Both the position numbers and the translations under genes were made by a program. Shown here in pieces: positions 1 through 6,416 of a stretch of DNA of 7,222 bases. The notes under the pieces were generated by a model, which worked only from the letters and a program-made list of their open reading frames with translations, searched no databases and was not told the origin of the DNA. The stretch comes from an uncultured Taibaiella sp. (lineage in GTDB: Bacteria; Bacteroidota; Bacteroidia; Chitinophagales; Chitinophagaceae): NCBI GenBank assembly GCA_946886975.1, contig CAMPJV010000128.1:1-7222 (forward strand), written 5' to 3'. The stretch's first letter is position 1; every line of letters starts with the position of its first letter.

Positions 1-15
1 CCCTAGCGCCCAATC

Positions 16-39
16 TGCACATTTGCATATTTGCACATT
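16..39. repeat. Three tandem copies of an 8-bp unit, TGCAYATT
   Basis: Positions 16-23, 24-31 and 32-39 read TGCACATT, TGCATATT and TGCACATT, an exact period of 8 with one changed base in the middle copy. The block lies in the intergenic tail downstream of rarA. TGCACATTTGCACATT-like strings are, from memory, common between genes in Chitinophagaceae and Sphingobacteria; that is a recollection and not something checked here. No function is evident, and the array is too short to be a CRISPR. Confidence 0.75.
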
Positions 40-45
40 AACTAT

Positions 46-101
46 CGGCCAACAGCCAAAAAGAACAAGCCAACGGCCAACAGCTAAAAGCCAAAAGCTA
101 A
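46..101. repeat. Imperfect 28-bp tandem duplication ending in the rarA stop codon
   Basis: Copy 1 spans 46-73 and copy 2 spans 74-101. Both begin with the identical 11-mer CGGCCAACAGC, and 22 of 28 positions match. Within each copy there are smaller GCCAA/AGCYAAAA units. The second copy runs through the TAG stop of rarA (98-100 on this strand) and into its last codon, so the repeat defines the 3' end of that gene. It is probably an expanded simple intergenic repeat. I see no hairpin strong enough to call it a terminator for rarA. Confidence 0.7.
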
Positions 102-1369
102 TACCCATACTTCTCCTTCCAGCATTGCCTCAGGTACTCCCGTTGCCTCGCCTCTGCCGCATTGTTGCCCGGATCATACAGTTTCTTCCCGCTGATCTGT
201 TCCGGTAAAAACTCCTCCTCAACGAAGTTGCCGGGATAGTCGTGCGCGTACTTGTAGCCCTTCCCATAGTTCATGTTCTTCATCAGGCCCGTTGGTGCAT
301 TTCGTATAGGCAGTGGAACCGGCAGGTCGCCCGTCCTTCTCACCAGGTCTTCTGCATTGTTTATCGCCATGTAAGATGCGTTGCTCTTTGCGGAAGATGC
401 AAGATAGGTGGCGCACTGGCTAAGGATGATTCTGCTCTCCGGCCACCCGATCATCTGAACTGCTTGAAATGTTGTCGTAGCGAGAAGCAGGGCATTAGGG
501 TTTGCGTTGCCTATGTCTTCGCTCGCCAGTATGAGCATCCTCCGTGCAATGAACTTTGGGTCTTCCCCACCCTCTATCATTCTGGCTAGCCAGTACACAG
601 CGCCGTTCGGGTCACTGCCGCGCATCGACTTGATGAATGCGGATATGATATCGTAGTGCTGCTCACCGTTCTTGTCATATAGCGCCATCTTGTTCTGCAC
701 TACATCCTGTACCAGCTCATTAGTGACCTCCCTCTGATCGATAGGCAGCGACGAGGCTATAAGTTCCACCAAATTGAGCAGTCGCCGTGCGTCTCCCCCG
801 CTTAGCTGCAGCAATGCTTCCCACTCCTTGATGTTCATTTTCTGCTGCTTCAACTGCTCATCTTTTTCTAGAGCATTATGCACCAGCGCCATCAGGTGTT
901 CCTCGGTCAACGGCTTCAATACATACACCTGGCACCGGCTCAGGAGGGCGCTGATCACCTCAAATGATGGATTCTCAGTAGTAGCTCCGATAAGTGTAAT
1001 TATTCCTTTTTCCACTGCTCCGAGCAAGCTGTCCTGTTGTGCCTTATTGAATCTGTGTATCTCATCTATGAATAGCAGCGCATGCCCGGCAACGCGTGCC
1101 TTCTCTATTACTGCCCTGACTTCTTTTACTCCGCTGTCTATTGCGCTCAAAGTAAAAAATGGCAGGTCCAGGGCGTGTGCTATGATCTGTGCAAGGGTAG
1201 TTTTACCCACGCCGGGTGGCCCCCAGAATAGCATGGAATGGGCCCGCTTATTGCGCACCATTTGCTCCAGCACTTTCCCCGGCCCCACAAGGTGCTCCTG
1301 CCCGATAAACTCTTCTAACGTCTTCGGACGCATTCGTTCAGCAAGTGGTATATGAGATGCGTTTGGCAT
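98..1369 (-). CDS. rarA: Replication-associated recombination protein A (RarA/MgsA), AAA+ ATPase
   Basis: This 423-residue cytoplasmic protein belongs to the RarA/MgsA (eukaryotic WRNIP1) family, tetrameric AAA+ ATPases related to clamp-loader subunits that act at stalled replication forks with SSB. Visible motifs are Walker A GPPGVGKT (residues 50-57), Walker B LLFIDEIH (98-105), sensor 1 GATTENPSF (128-136), the arginine finger in LLSRC (R145) and sensor 2 GGDARRLLN (191-199). The C-terminal MgsA domain (about 235-400) carries the family signatures DIISAFIKSMRGSDP, LARMIEGGEDP and ILASEDIGNANP. The N-terminal PLAERMRPKTLEEFIGQEH is also typical. Length is normal for the family (about 420-450) and no key residue is missing. 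The ATG at 1369 fits the usual family N terminus; no Shine-Dalgarno is seen, which is usual in Bacteroidota. The gene is divergent from the thioredoxin-like gene across 46 bp. Function is assigned by family. Confidence 0.96.
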   Translation of the reverse strand: MPNASHIPLAERMRPKTLEEFIGQEHLVGPGKVLEQMVRNKRAHSMLFWGPPGVGKTTLAQIIAHALDLPFFTLSAIDSGVKEVRAVIEKARVAGHALLFIDEIHRFNKAQQDSLLGAVEKGIITLIGATTENPSFEVISALLSRCQVYVLKPLTEEHLMALVHNALEKDEQLKQQKMNIKEWEALLQLSGGDARRLLNLVELIASSLPIDQREVTNELVQDVVQNKMALYDKNGEQHYDIISAFIKSMRGSDPNGAVYWLARMIEGGEDPKFIARRMLILASEDIGNANPNALLLATTTFQAVQMIGWPESRIILSQCATYLASSAKSNASYMAINNAEDLVRRTGDLPVPLPIRNAPTGLMKNMNYGKGYKYAHDYPGNFVEEEFLPEQISGKKLYDPGNNAAEARQREYLRQCWKEKYGY

Positions 1370-1415
1370 AAGATTAGCGTTGTGTGTCCTTCTATTTGTC
1401 TAAATTAGCGCTATT
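1370..1415. promoter_or_regulatory. Compact divergent promoter region between rarA and the thioredoxin-like gene
   Basis: Only 46 bp separate the two start codons. On the plus strand TCTATTTG (1391-1398) matches the Bacteroidota -7 element TAnnTTTG at all fixed positions but one; a TTTG at 1362-1365 lies 25 bp upstream, longer than the usual 19-21. On the minus strand TAATTTAG (1407-1400) also has one mismatch, but I found no -33 TTTG at proper spacing. The two candidate boxes sit back to back, one base apart. The spacer also holds a direct repeat ATTAGCG (1373-1379 and 1404-1410) and the palindrome TAGCGCTA (1406-1413). Promoter function is inferred from these matches and the gene layout. 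Confidence 0.4.
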
Positions 1416-1952
1416 ATGATCCGTAAGTTATTAATAGTTTCATGCCTGCTGGGCCCCGTCTTTAGCGCTTTTGGCCAGAGTAAGCCAGATGATAAAGCGC
1501 GCGTTACAACTACCACTGCCACAAAGCTGGACTACAAAGAGATCGGTGCTCCTATGCCGCCGCTCCGGATGTTTACAAGAGAGGGAACGTATCTCACCAA
1601 CGACGATCTTAAGAATGATGCTAACCTGATTCTCATGCTATTCAACCCCACTTGCGCCCATTGCGAGGACCAGACGGTCATTTTCAGGAAAAACCTGGAG
1701 CTGTTCCGCAAATCCAATATAGTGCTAATGGCTGCCTCTGGTATGGGCCCTTACCTTGGCTATTTTACCAAGGGCACGAAGATAGATAGCATCATGAAGT
1801 TCCAGGTCGGAATAGATAGCTCGGGGTATATCGACAGAGCTTTCAATTACAAGTCTCTGCCGCAGATTAATGTATACGATAAAGAAAGGAAACTAATCAA
1901 GACCTTCAATAGTACGGTACCTATTGATTCGCTAAGGAATTTTATAGAGTAG
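1416..1952 (+). CDS. Secreted thioredoxin-fold protein (redoxin/TlpA-like) with a CAHC active site
   Basis: A 178-residue protein. Residues 1-20 form a Sec signal peptide (RK, a hydrophobic core, then SAFG before Q21), so it should act in the periplasm or be membrane-associated. The mature part resembles small redoxin/AhpC-TSA-like proteins: GAPMPPLRMF (44-53) opens the domain, LILMLFNPTCAHC (71-83) is the central strand followed by the redox pair C80/C83, and LPQINVYD (148-155) supplies the cis-proline P149 that faces the active site. The likely role is thiol-disulfide exchange on exported proteins; oxidant or reductant cannot be decided from sequence. The usual W before CxxC of TlpA/ResA proteins is replaced by PT. 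A short lipobox-like IVSC at residues 7-10 is unlikely to be used because the hydrophobic stretch before it is too short. The start ATG at 1416 gives a complete signal peptide; no Shine-Dalgarno is visible. The gene ends at a strong terminator. Confidence 0.85.
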   Translation: MIRKLLIVSCLLGPVFSAFGQSKPDDKARVTTTTATKLDYKEIGAPMPPLRMFTREGTYLTNDDLKNDANLILMLFNPTCAHCEDQTVIFRKNLELFRKSNIVLMAASGMGPYLGYFTKGTKIDSIMKFQVGIDSSGYIDRAFNYKSLPQINVYDKERKLIKTFNSTVPIDSLRNFIE

Positions 1953-1992
1953 AATATTGGCACAGCCCGTTTGGTGCTGTTTGACCTTACTT

Positions 1993-2029
1993 CAAAGCGC
2001 AGCTTCCTAAGCTGCGCTTTGTGTTTTAA
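1993..2029 (+). terminator. Rho-independent terminator with a perfect 13-bp stem
   Basis: CAAAGCGCAGCTT (1993-2005), loop CCT, then the exact reverse complement (2009-2021), followed by a T-rich tail (GTGTTTTAAT). It lies 40 bp after the stop of the thioredoxin-like gene and should end that transcript. A weaker 5-bp hairpin (ACAGC/GCTGT, 1962-1980) precedes it. The right arm is also the end of the convergent minus-strand gene: codons for Q-S-A-A and the TAG stop occupy 2007-2021. Read on the minus strand there is no T run after the stem, so termination in that direction would be poorer. Confidence 0.85.
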
Positions 2030-2477
2030 TATGGTCTCTTATCTTTCTGATGTAGTCAAAATAGCCCGTCTCCATTCTCATCCAGAACACGATGAAGATG
2101 GCAATACTTATCCCCAGAAGGGTGTAAGTGAATGACAGGTATTCTTGCTTCCCAAACAGGAAAAACAACAGAGCTGCTATCAGCATGAACGTACAGAAGA
2201 TCACGATCAGCAGCGGGCCGCCGGAATCTATCTTGCGCATTTTAGAACTGATGACCACTTGTGTTTTACTGCCCGATCCTTTCAGCTCTACGTGAGTGAT
2301 TGGAAGCGTCTTTATCGTGGTCTCCTGCTCTGCGTGCGGTATAATACGGAGCATGAGGTCTTTCTCGAATACCTCAAAATCCATATCATGTACTCTCATG
2401 TGCTTGCCAAGCAAACGGCTCTTGATGTCTTCTATAGGCATAGCCGACTGGTACCGGTAAGTTCTTGAAAATAACAT
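2007..2477 (-). CDS. Small membrane protein of unknown function, two transmembrane helices
   Basis: A 156-residue protein that I do not recognise. Residues 1-85 are soluble and mixed-charge, with alternating hydrophobic segments such as FEVFEKDLMLRII (34-46), HVELKG and TQVVISSKM that suggest a small beta-rich domain. Two hydrophobic helices follow (about 88-108 and 114-133), with GKQEY as the tight turn between them, and then a basic tail (DYIRKIRDHIKTQ). The hairpin topology places both ends on the same side of the membrane, most simply the cytoplasmic side given the basic tail and the lack of a signal peptide. The start ATG at 2477 has AAAAGGG 7 bases upstream (2491-2485), a modest ribosome-binding match, and a good promoter candidate further up. 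The last codons lie inside the terminator of the convergent gene. The layout and intact frame make it a real gene; its function is unknown. Confidence 0.8.
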   Translation of the reverse strand: MLFSRTYRYQSAMPIEDIKSRLLGKHMRVHDMDFEVFEKDLMLRIIPHAEQETTIKTLPITHVELKGSGSKTQVVISSKMRKIDSGGPLLIVIFCTFMLIAALLFFLFGKQEYLSFTYTLLGISIAIFIVFWMRMETGYFDYIRKIRDHIKTQSAA

Positions 2478-2514
2478 AGGTAAGCCCTTTTAAGTTTAAG
2501 AAGATGATTGATAT

Positions 2515-2545
2515 GAAAGTTAACAATAATTTTTCTTTTGTCAAA
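2515..2545 (-). promoter_or_regulatory. Bacteroidota-type promoter for the small membrane protein gene
   Basis: On the minus strand TTTG (2545-2542) is followed by exactly 19 bases and then TAACTTTC (2522-2515). The known Bacteroidota primary sigma-factor consensus is TTTG, 19-21 bases, TAnnTTTG, so only the last base of the -7 element differs. The element ends 37 bases before the ATG at 2477, leaving room for a short leader with the AAAAGGG ribosome-binding candidate. This is the best promoter match I found in the window. Confidence 0.6.
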
Positions 2546-2685
2546 TACATCAGATGAAATTATTTTAACGTCCTTCTCCTTCCTAAAGACGGGATTAGAC
2601 CTTTAAATGTTAGGCTAATAGCTTAGAACTCAAGCCAGGTTTAACTTTTAGTTAACCCAACCGTCAGTATTCATATGTCGTTTTA

Positions 2686-2694
2686 TGTGGATAA
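2686..2694 (-). other. Single perfect DnaA-box sequence (TTATCCACA)
   Basis: The plus strand reads TGTGGATAA, so the minus strand carries TTATCCACA, the high-affinity DnaA box known from E. coli and widely conserved. It lies 4 bases downstream of the stop codon of the DUF4175-like gene. I found no second perfect box in the window, so this is not an origin by itself. It could be a titration or regulatory site, or chance. The match is certain and the function is not. Confidence 0.35.
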
Positions 2695-2698
2695 GCTG

Positions 2699-5600
2699 TT
2701 AGTTGGACTTACCTGTGCCGATCATTTGGTAGTATTGTTCTACCATAGCCCGGTAATAGGGCTTCAATTGTGGGGGCACTGTTCTGTAAAGCTCCAGCAG
2801 GCTCTGCCGGTCTTTCATGTACTTCTGCAGCTCTGCCGGTATAGGTCTTGCTATGTCTCCGGGGTTCTTGCTCGATCTTTTGTCATCTTGCTCATGGTCG
2901 CGCAAAGCCTTTTCTGTTTCTAACAAACGGGTAAGTATTTCCTTCTGCCGAAGCAGCATTTCACTGCTCAGACGGCGATTCACAAGGTCTGTCTCTGTTT
3001 TGTCCATCTTCTCTTGCAGCTCTCTAAGTTCTTTCGCATTGCCCATCCCTTTGCTGTTTAGCAGACTGTTTAGTTCCTGCAGCTGACGGCGAATAGCGGC
3101 TTGTTGCTGGGCCATTCTTGCAATTTGTTCTGAGTTGCCGTACTCTCCTTCTCCGCCGCCTTGCTGACCACTGCCCTGCCCTTCACCCTGGCCTTGTCCT
3201 TTTCCTTTTTCTCCTTCCTGCCCTGGTTTTCCCTGGCCCTTTCTACGCGCCTGCTCCATTTGTTCCATAGCATTCCCCAGCGCCTTTTGCTTGGTGATAA
3301 TATCGGAGAGTTGTTGTCCGGCTCCCGGTTTAGACCCTTTCCCTGGTTTGCCGGAACCTGGTTTCTGGCATTGCCCTGCGCTTCCTGGTTTCTGCCCTTC
3401 GCTTTGCATCTGCATCAGGTTCGAAAGCATTTCATTAAGCATCAGCGCCAGGTTGTTTGTGCGTGTCATTACAAACTGCTGCTTGGTAACCGCTTCAGAT
3501 ACTCTTCTCTCCTCCAGCGCATCCTGTGCGTATTTCATGTTCCGCTCCAGTTCCGTAGTCTCTTTGTTTACCGCAGCCGCAAGCTTGAATAGTCTCTTGC
3601 TCAGCACGAACAGGCTGTCACGTATCATCAGCGAGTTGTTGTGCATCCTGTTCTGCTCTTTCTGGTTGGCCAGGTACTGCTGACTGTTTGTAGATGTCTG
3701 CTGCGCTTTCTTCATCAGTTGCTCCTGGTCAAAGGAGAGCCGCATAAGGTTGGATAGTATCTGGCGAACTGCCTTAATGTCTATTTCTATCTGGTCCATG
3801 TCCATACCACCTGCTGCCATACGTAGAGAGTTGGCCATATTCTGCAGGTTCTCCGCAGCCTTCTTCTGAGATTCGCTTGCTTTGCTGTTTTGCTTCTTCC
3901 CTAGCTCCTCTTTGCTTTCCTGCATATTCTCCTGGGCATCCTTTGCTTCAGAGGGGGCGTCACCCATGTCCTGCTTCTGCTGCATCTGGTTGTTCAGGTC
4001 TTTCATCTCCTTCATGTCCTCCTTCACAGCTTTGTCCAGTTCCTTCTTTAGTTCCTCTTGTTCTTTAGCCAGGGCTTCATTGCTTTTCTTCTGTTCGTCT
4101 GTCTCTTTCTTCAAGTCTAACTGGTCTTTGGCTAGCTGCTCCATTTTGTTGGCAAGGTCCTCCATGCGCATCTGCATCTCCAGCTTCTTCATCAGCTCCT
4201 TCACGCGCTCCAGGTCCATGTTGAATAGCTTATTCTCCTGCTCCAGCTGCTGCATCGTCTGGAAGGCATTGTCCTTATTCAGCTTCGCCATTAGCTCTTG
4301 CAGCTTCTTCATCGCCTCCTTTAGTTCATTGTTCAGCAGGTTGTCCATTTGCTTTTGAAGCTCCTCCTGCTTGTCCTTCACATCCTGACTGAATTCTTTC
4401 TGCTTGCTTTGTTGTATCTGCTCATCGAAGCGTTTCTTCGTGTTCTCAAGTTGCTTCTGCATCTCCAGTTGCTTGTTGGCAAGCTCCTGCAGGGACTGCT
4501 GTTGTTCCCAGTCCAGCTTATCGCTTTGCAGCATCTTGCTTTGCATTTCCTTCAGTTCGTTCTGCATCTGCTTTGTCTGCTGCGCGCTGTTGCTCAGACC
4601 GGAGTTTATCTGCTCCGCATTTGCATTGATGGCGGAGTCCAGTTGCTTTGCGTCATACATCACGTAGCTCATCATCTCACTTCTCGAGGCCTTGCTGCCA
4701 TGCACTCCGTCGTTGTCCCACGCCTCTATGTAGTAGGTAAGTTTCTGGCCGGGTTGCAGTTGTAGCATCTCCACGTCAAAGTAGTGCTGGAAGTTGGTCA
4801 GTGCCCCGCCTCCGCTGCTCAATGGAATAGCCTTCGATAGTATTGTTTGATTTTTATCCGTGCTGATCTGGTAGTGGAAAAGCACTCGAGTAATACTGTA
4901 GTCGTCACCGGCTGTGCCGCTCAGCAATATCTGCTTACCCGAAACGGTGTCCCGGAACTCCTGCAGTTGTATCACTGGATACTGGTCCGGCGTCACTTGC
5001 ACGCTGTACGAGTAGTTATCCGTCACGGCGCTTTCCCTGTTCTTTAGTGTAAGCGTATAGGTAGTATCACGTAGGAACCGTGCATTATATCCAAACATCA
5101 ATCCATTAGCCGGTAAGCGAACTGGATTGGCAGCTCCGAAACGAATAAATGCATCATCGGTATGCTCTGCCACAAAGCCCCATCTTACTACGGTGCCCGC
5201 TGGCACAGTCATGTCGCCAAGGCTGTTACGCACTTCATCCTTCCTGCCCGTATAGTCTGGATAGTCCAGTTGCATTTTGAATGCTTTCAATATCGGCTTC
5301 TGAGCCACCTTGATCTTGTATTCACTGGAATAAAAACCAGCCGCGAATAACCTGAAGGTAATAGGCTCCGTTACGTTCTTAAATGTGTAGGTAAATGTGT
5401 TCTTCTCCGGCTGCATGATCAGCCTGTCCTGTCCCACCTGCACGGACATCTCTGTTGGCAGGGCATTCCCCTCTGCTTTCACCTTAAGGGTAAAGTCTCC
5501 GTTCCTTATCGCTTTCAGGGGTTCAGATACTACGATGAACTTAAACGGTGCAGGCTTCTCAAACGTACGCGTTGGTTGCAGCAGGCGCTCAGAGGCATCA

Positions 5601-6133
5601 ATAAAGATGCTGGGCGAAAAGATAAGGATGACTATACCCACCAGCATCAGGGGCACAAGGAAGCGCAGGTATTTCTTGTTCTTCGAAAAGTCTACTGCTG
5701 TTGTTATGGGCACAACAGATATCTGGCTTGCCTTCTGGTCTATACTTGCTGCGATCAGGTCACGGCTGCTATAGTTGTCGCTTTGTTTCTTGAGCTGTAG
5801 TATGTTCAGCAGCTTATCACTGATCTCGGGAAAATGCCTGCCCACGATCAGTGCCGCTTGTTCGTGCGATATCACTTTCCCCAGGCGCGCCATCTTGGTA
5901 ATTGGTACAATGACCCACAGGACTAATGCGATGCCGCCCGCCAGCAAGAAAGAGGAAACAAGAAAGATCTTTAGCCAGACTGGTAGGTACAGGTAATACT
6001 CACTAACGCTTACAGTAAGAATGTAAAGGAGAATGCAACTCAGTAAGATCAGGGAGCCACGCAATAGCTGGTTTGCATAATACTTACGGACAAATGCATC
6101 AAGCCTGGATATTAGCCAATCGTAGTTGTTCAT
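2699..6133 (-). CDS. DUF4175-like large membrane protein with long coiled coil (1144 residues)
   Basis: Function is not established for this family. Hydrophobic helices lie at about residues 24-42, 52-77 and 156-176. A soluble beta-rich part follows (about 185-490), where PTRTFEKPAPFKF opens a region of Ig-like strands, including FKMQLDYPDYTGRKDE (285-300) and YPVIQLQEF; it should be periplasmic. Residues 495-760 are an almost unbroken Gln/Lys/Glu/Met/Leu coiled coil. Residues 775-910 are helical and better conserved in character. Two Gly-rich linkers (912-940 with four KPG units; 962-998 with GQG repeats) precede a final helical region with LLETEKALRDHEQDDKRSSKN (1070-1090), a segment I associate with Bacteroidota DUF4175 proteins. 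Length fits that group (about 1100). I chose the ATG at 6133 because the frame can be opened 65 codons earlier only by a GTG, and that extension is Cys/Ser/Pro-rich and unlike the rest. A scaffold or envelope-mechanics role is conjecture. Confidence 0.85.
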   Translation of the reverse strand: MNNYDWLISRLDAFVRKYYANQLLRGSLILLSCILLYILTVSVSEYYLYLPVWLKIFLVSSFLLAGGIALVLWVIVPITKMARLGKVISHEQAALIVGRHFPEISDKLLNILQLKKQSDNYSSRDLIAASIDQKASQISVVPITTAVDFSKNKKYLRFLVPLMLVGIVILIFSPSIFIDASERLLQPTRTFEKPAPFKFIVVSEPLKAIRNGDFTLKVKAEGNALPTEMSVQVGQDRLIMQPEKNTFTYTFKNVTEPITFRLFAAGFYSSEYKIKVAQKPILKAFKMQLDYPDYTGRKDEVRNSLGDMTVPAGTVVRWGFVAEHTDDAFIRFGAANPVRLPANGLMFGYNARFLRDTTYTLTLKNRESAVTDNYSYSVQVTPDQYPVIQLQEFRDTVSGKQILLSGTAGDDYSITRVLFHYQISTDKNQTILSKAIPLSSGGGALTNFQHYFDVEMLQLQPGQKLTYYIEAWDNDGVHGSKASRSEMMSYVMYDAKQLDSAINANAEQINSGLSNSAQQTKQMQNELKEMQSKMLQSDKLDWEQQQSLQELANKQLEMQKQLENTKKRFDEQIQQSKQKEFSQDVKDKQEELQKQMDNLLNNELKEAMKKLQELMAKLNKDNAFQTMQQLEQENKLFNMDLERVKELMKKLEMQMRMEDLANKMEQLAKDQLDLKKETDEQKKSNEALAKEQEELKKELDKAVKEDMKEMKDLNNQMQQKQDMGDAPSEAKDAQENMQESKEELGKKQNSKASESQKKAAENLQNMANSLRMAAGGMDMDQIEIDIKAVRQILSNLMRLSFDQEQLMKKAQQTSTNSQQYLANQKEQNRMHNNSLMIRDSLFVLSKRLFKLAAAVNKETTELERNMKYAQDALEERRVSEAVTKQQFVMTRTNNLALMLNEMLSNLMQMQSEGQKPGSAGQCQKPGSGKPGKGSKPGAGQQLSDIITKQKALGNAMEQMEQARRKGQGKPGQEGEKGKGQGQGEGQGSGQQGGGEGEYGNSEQIARMAQQQAAIRRQLQELNSLLNSKGMGNAKELRELQEKMDKTETDLVNRRLSSEMLLRQKEILTRLLETEKALRDHEQDDKRSSKNPGDIARPIPAELQKYMKDRQSLLELYRTVPPQLKPYYRAMVEQYYQMIGTGKSN

Positions 6134-6416
6134 GTTGACAGCGGCAGGAGAACCAAGTGTAACAGATAGGAAAGGTTTATTGGTTTGCAGGGCTTCACTA
6201 TCCGAACAGTTGCTGCCGGATACGCAATATAAGGATTTTGTAGGGGTGCACGCTTTTAACGAGATGTTATATTTAGGGGTAAATCCTCCTCCTGTAGCCT
6301 TACTCCCCGGGCTCTGACACTTAATCACTCTTGTTAATTGCTGGTTAATGACAATATGTTCCCTGCTGTATTTCTCCTTTGCCTTTACTTTCCCGTCGTA
6401 AGCAAAAACAAACCAT
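6134..6416. promoter_or_regulatory. 283-bp divergent regulatory spacer
   Basis: This spacer lies between the DUF4175-like gene (minus) and the lipoprotein gene (plus) and should hold promoters for both. Toward the lipoprotein, TTG (6331-6333), 21 bases and TATGTTCC (6355-6362) is a weak Bacteroidota promoter match with two mismatches in the -7 box. GTTAAT occurs twice exactly 11 bp apart (6333-6338, 6344-6349), and a further TTAAT lies at 6321-6325. A hairpin GGGGTAA (6276-6282) with TTAC-T-CCCC (6300-6308) has a one-base bulge and a 17-base loop. For the minus-strand gene I found no convincing promoter. The bases before the lipoprotein ATG are A-rich, as is usual for initiation in this phylum. 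Confidence 0.35.

Larger units (their letters stand above)
2478..2698. other. AT-rich 221-bp spacer between two minus-strand genes
   Basis: The spacer lies downstream of the DUF4175-like gene and upstream of the small membrane protein gene. It holds the promoter at 2515-2545, a perfect DnaA-box 9-mer at 2686-2694, and an imperfect inverted repeat at 2638-2657 (GGTT, one bulged T, AAC, loop TTTTA, GTTAACC). That repeat could be a weak transcript-end hairpin for the DUF4175-like gene, but no T run follows it on the minus strand. No reading frame worth calling was seen here. Confidence 0.6.

Noticed and set aside
16..101. CRISPR array
   Set aside because: The repeat units are 8 bp without spacers and a single imperfect 28-bp duplication, with no cas genes nearby.
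774..1355. Plus-strand frame of 193 codons antisense to rarA
   Set aside because: The minus strand carries every RarA motif; the antisense product is Ser/Cys-rich without any domain.
2638..2657. Terminator for the DUF4175-like gene
   Set aside because: The stem is short, AT-rich and bulged, and is not followed by a T run on the minus strand.
2478..2698. Replication origin in the AT-rich spacer with the DnaA box
   Set aside because: There is only one perfect box, and no dnaA, dnaN or other origin-linked gene is present in the window.
3070..3273. Minus-strand frame of 67 codons overlapping the Gly-rich linker of the DUF4175-like gene
   Set aside because: It is a shifted reading of the same low-complexity DNA, and the main frame is open throughout.
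3161..4765. Several plus-strand open frames of 63-158 codons antisense to the DUF4175-like gene
   Set aside because: They mirror the Gln/Lys/Glu-rich coiled coil, giving Leu/Ser/Cys/Phe-rich products with no motifs, and overlap one another in different frames.
6134..6328. N-terminal extension of the DUF4175-like protein from a GTG at 6328
   Set aside because: The 65 extra residues are Cys/Ser/Pro-rich and unlike a signal or membrane segment. The ATG at 6133 starts shortly before the first membrane helix.
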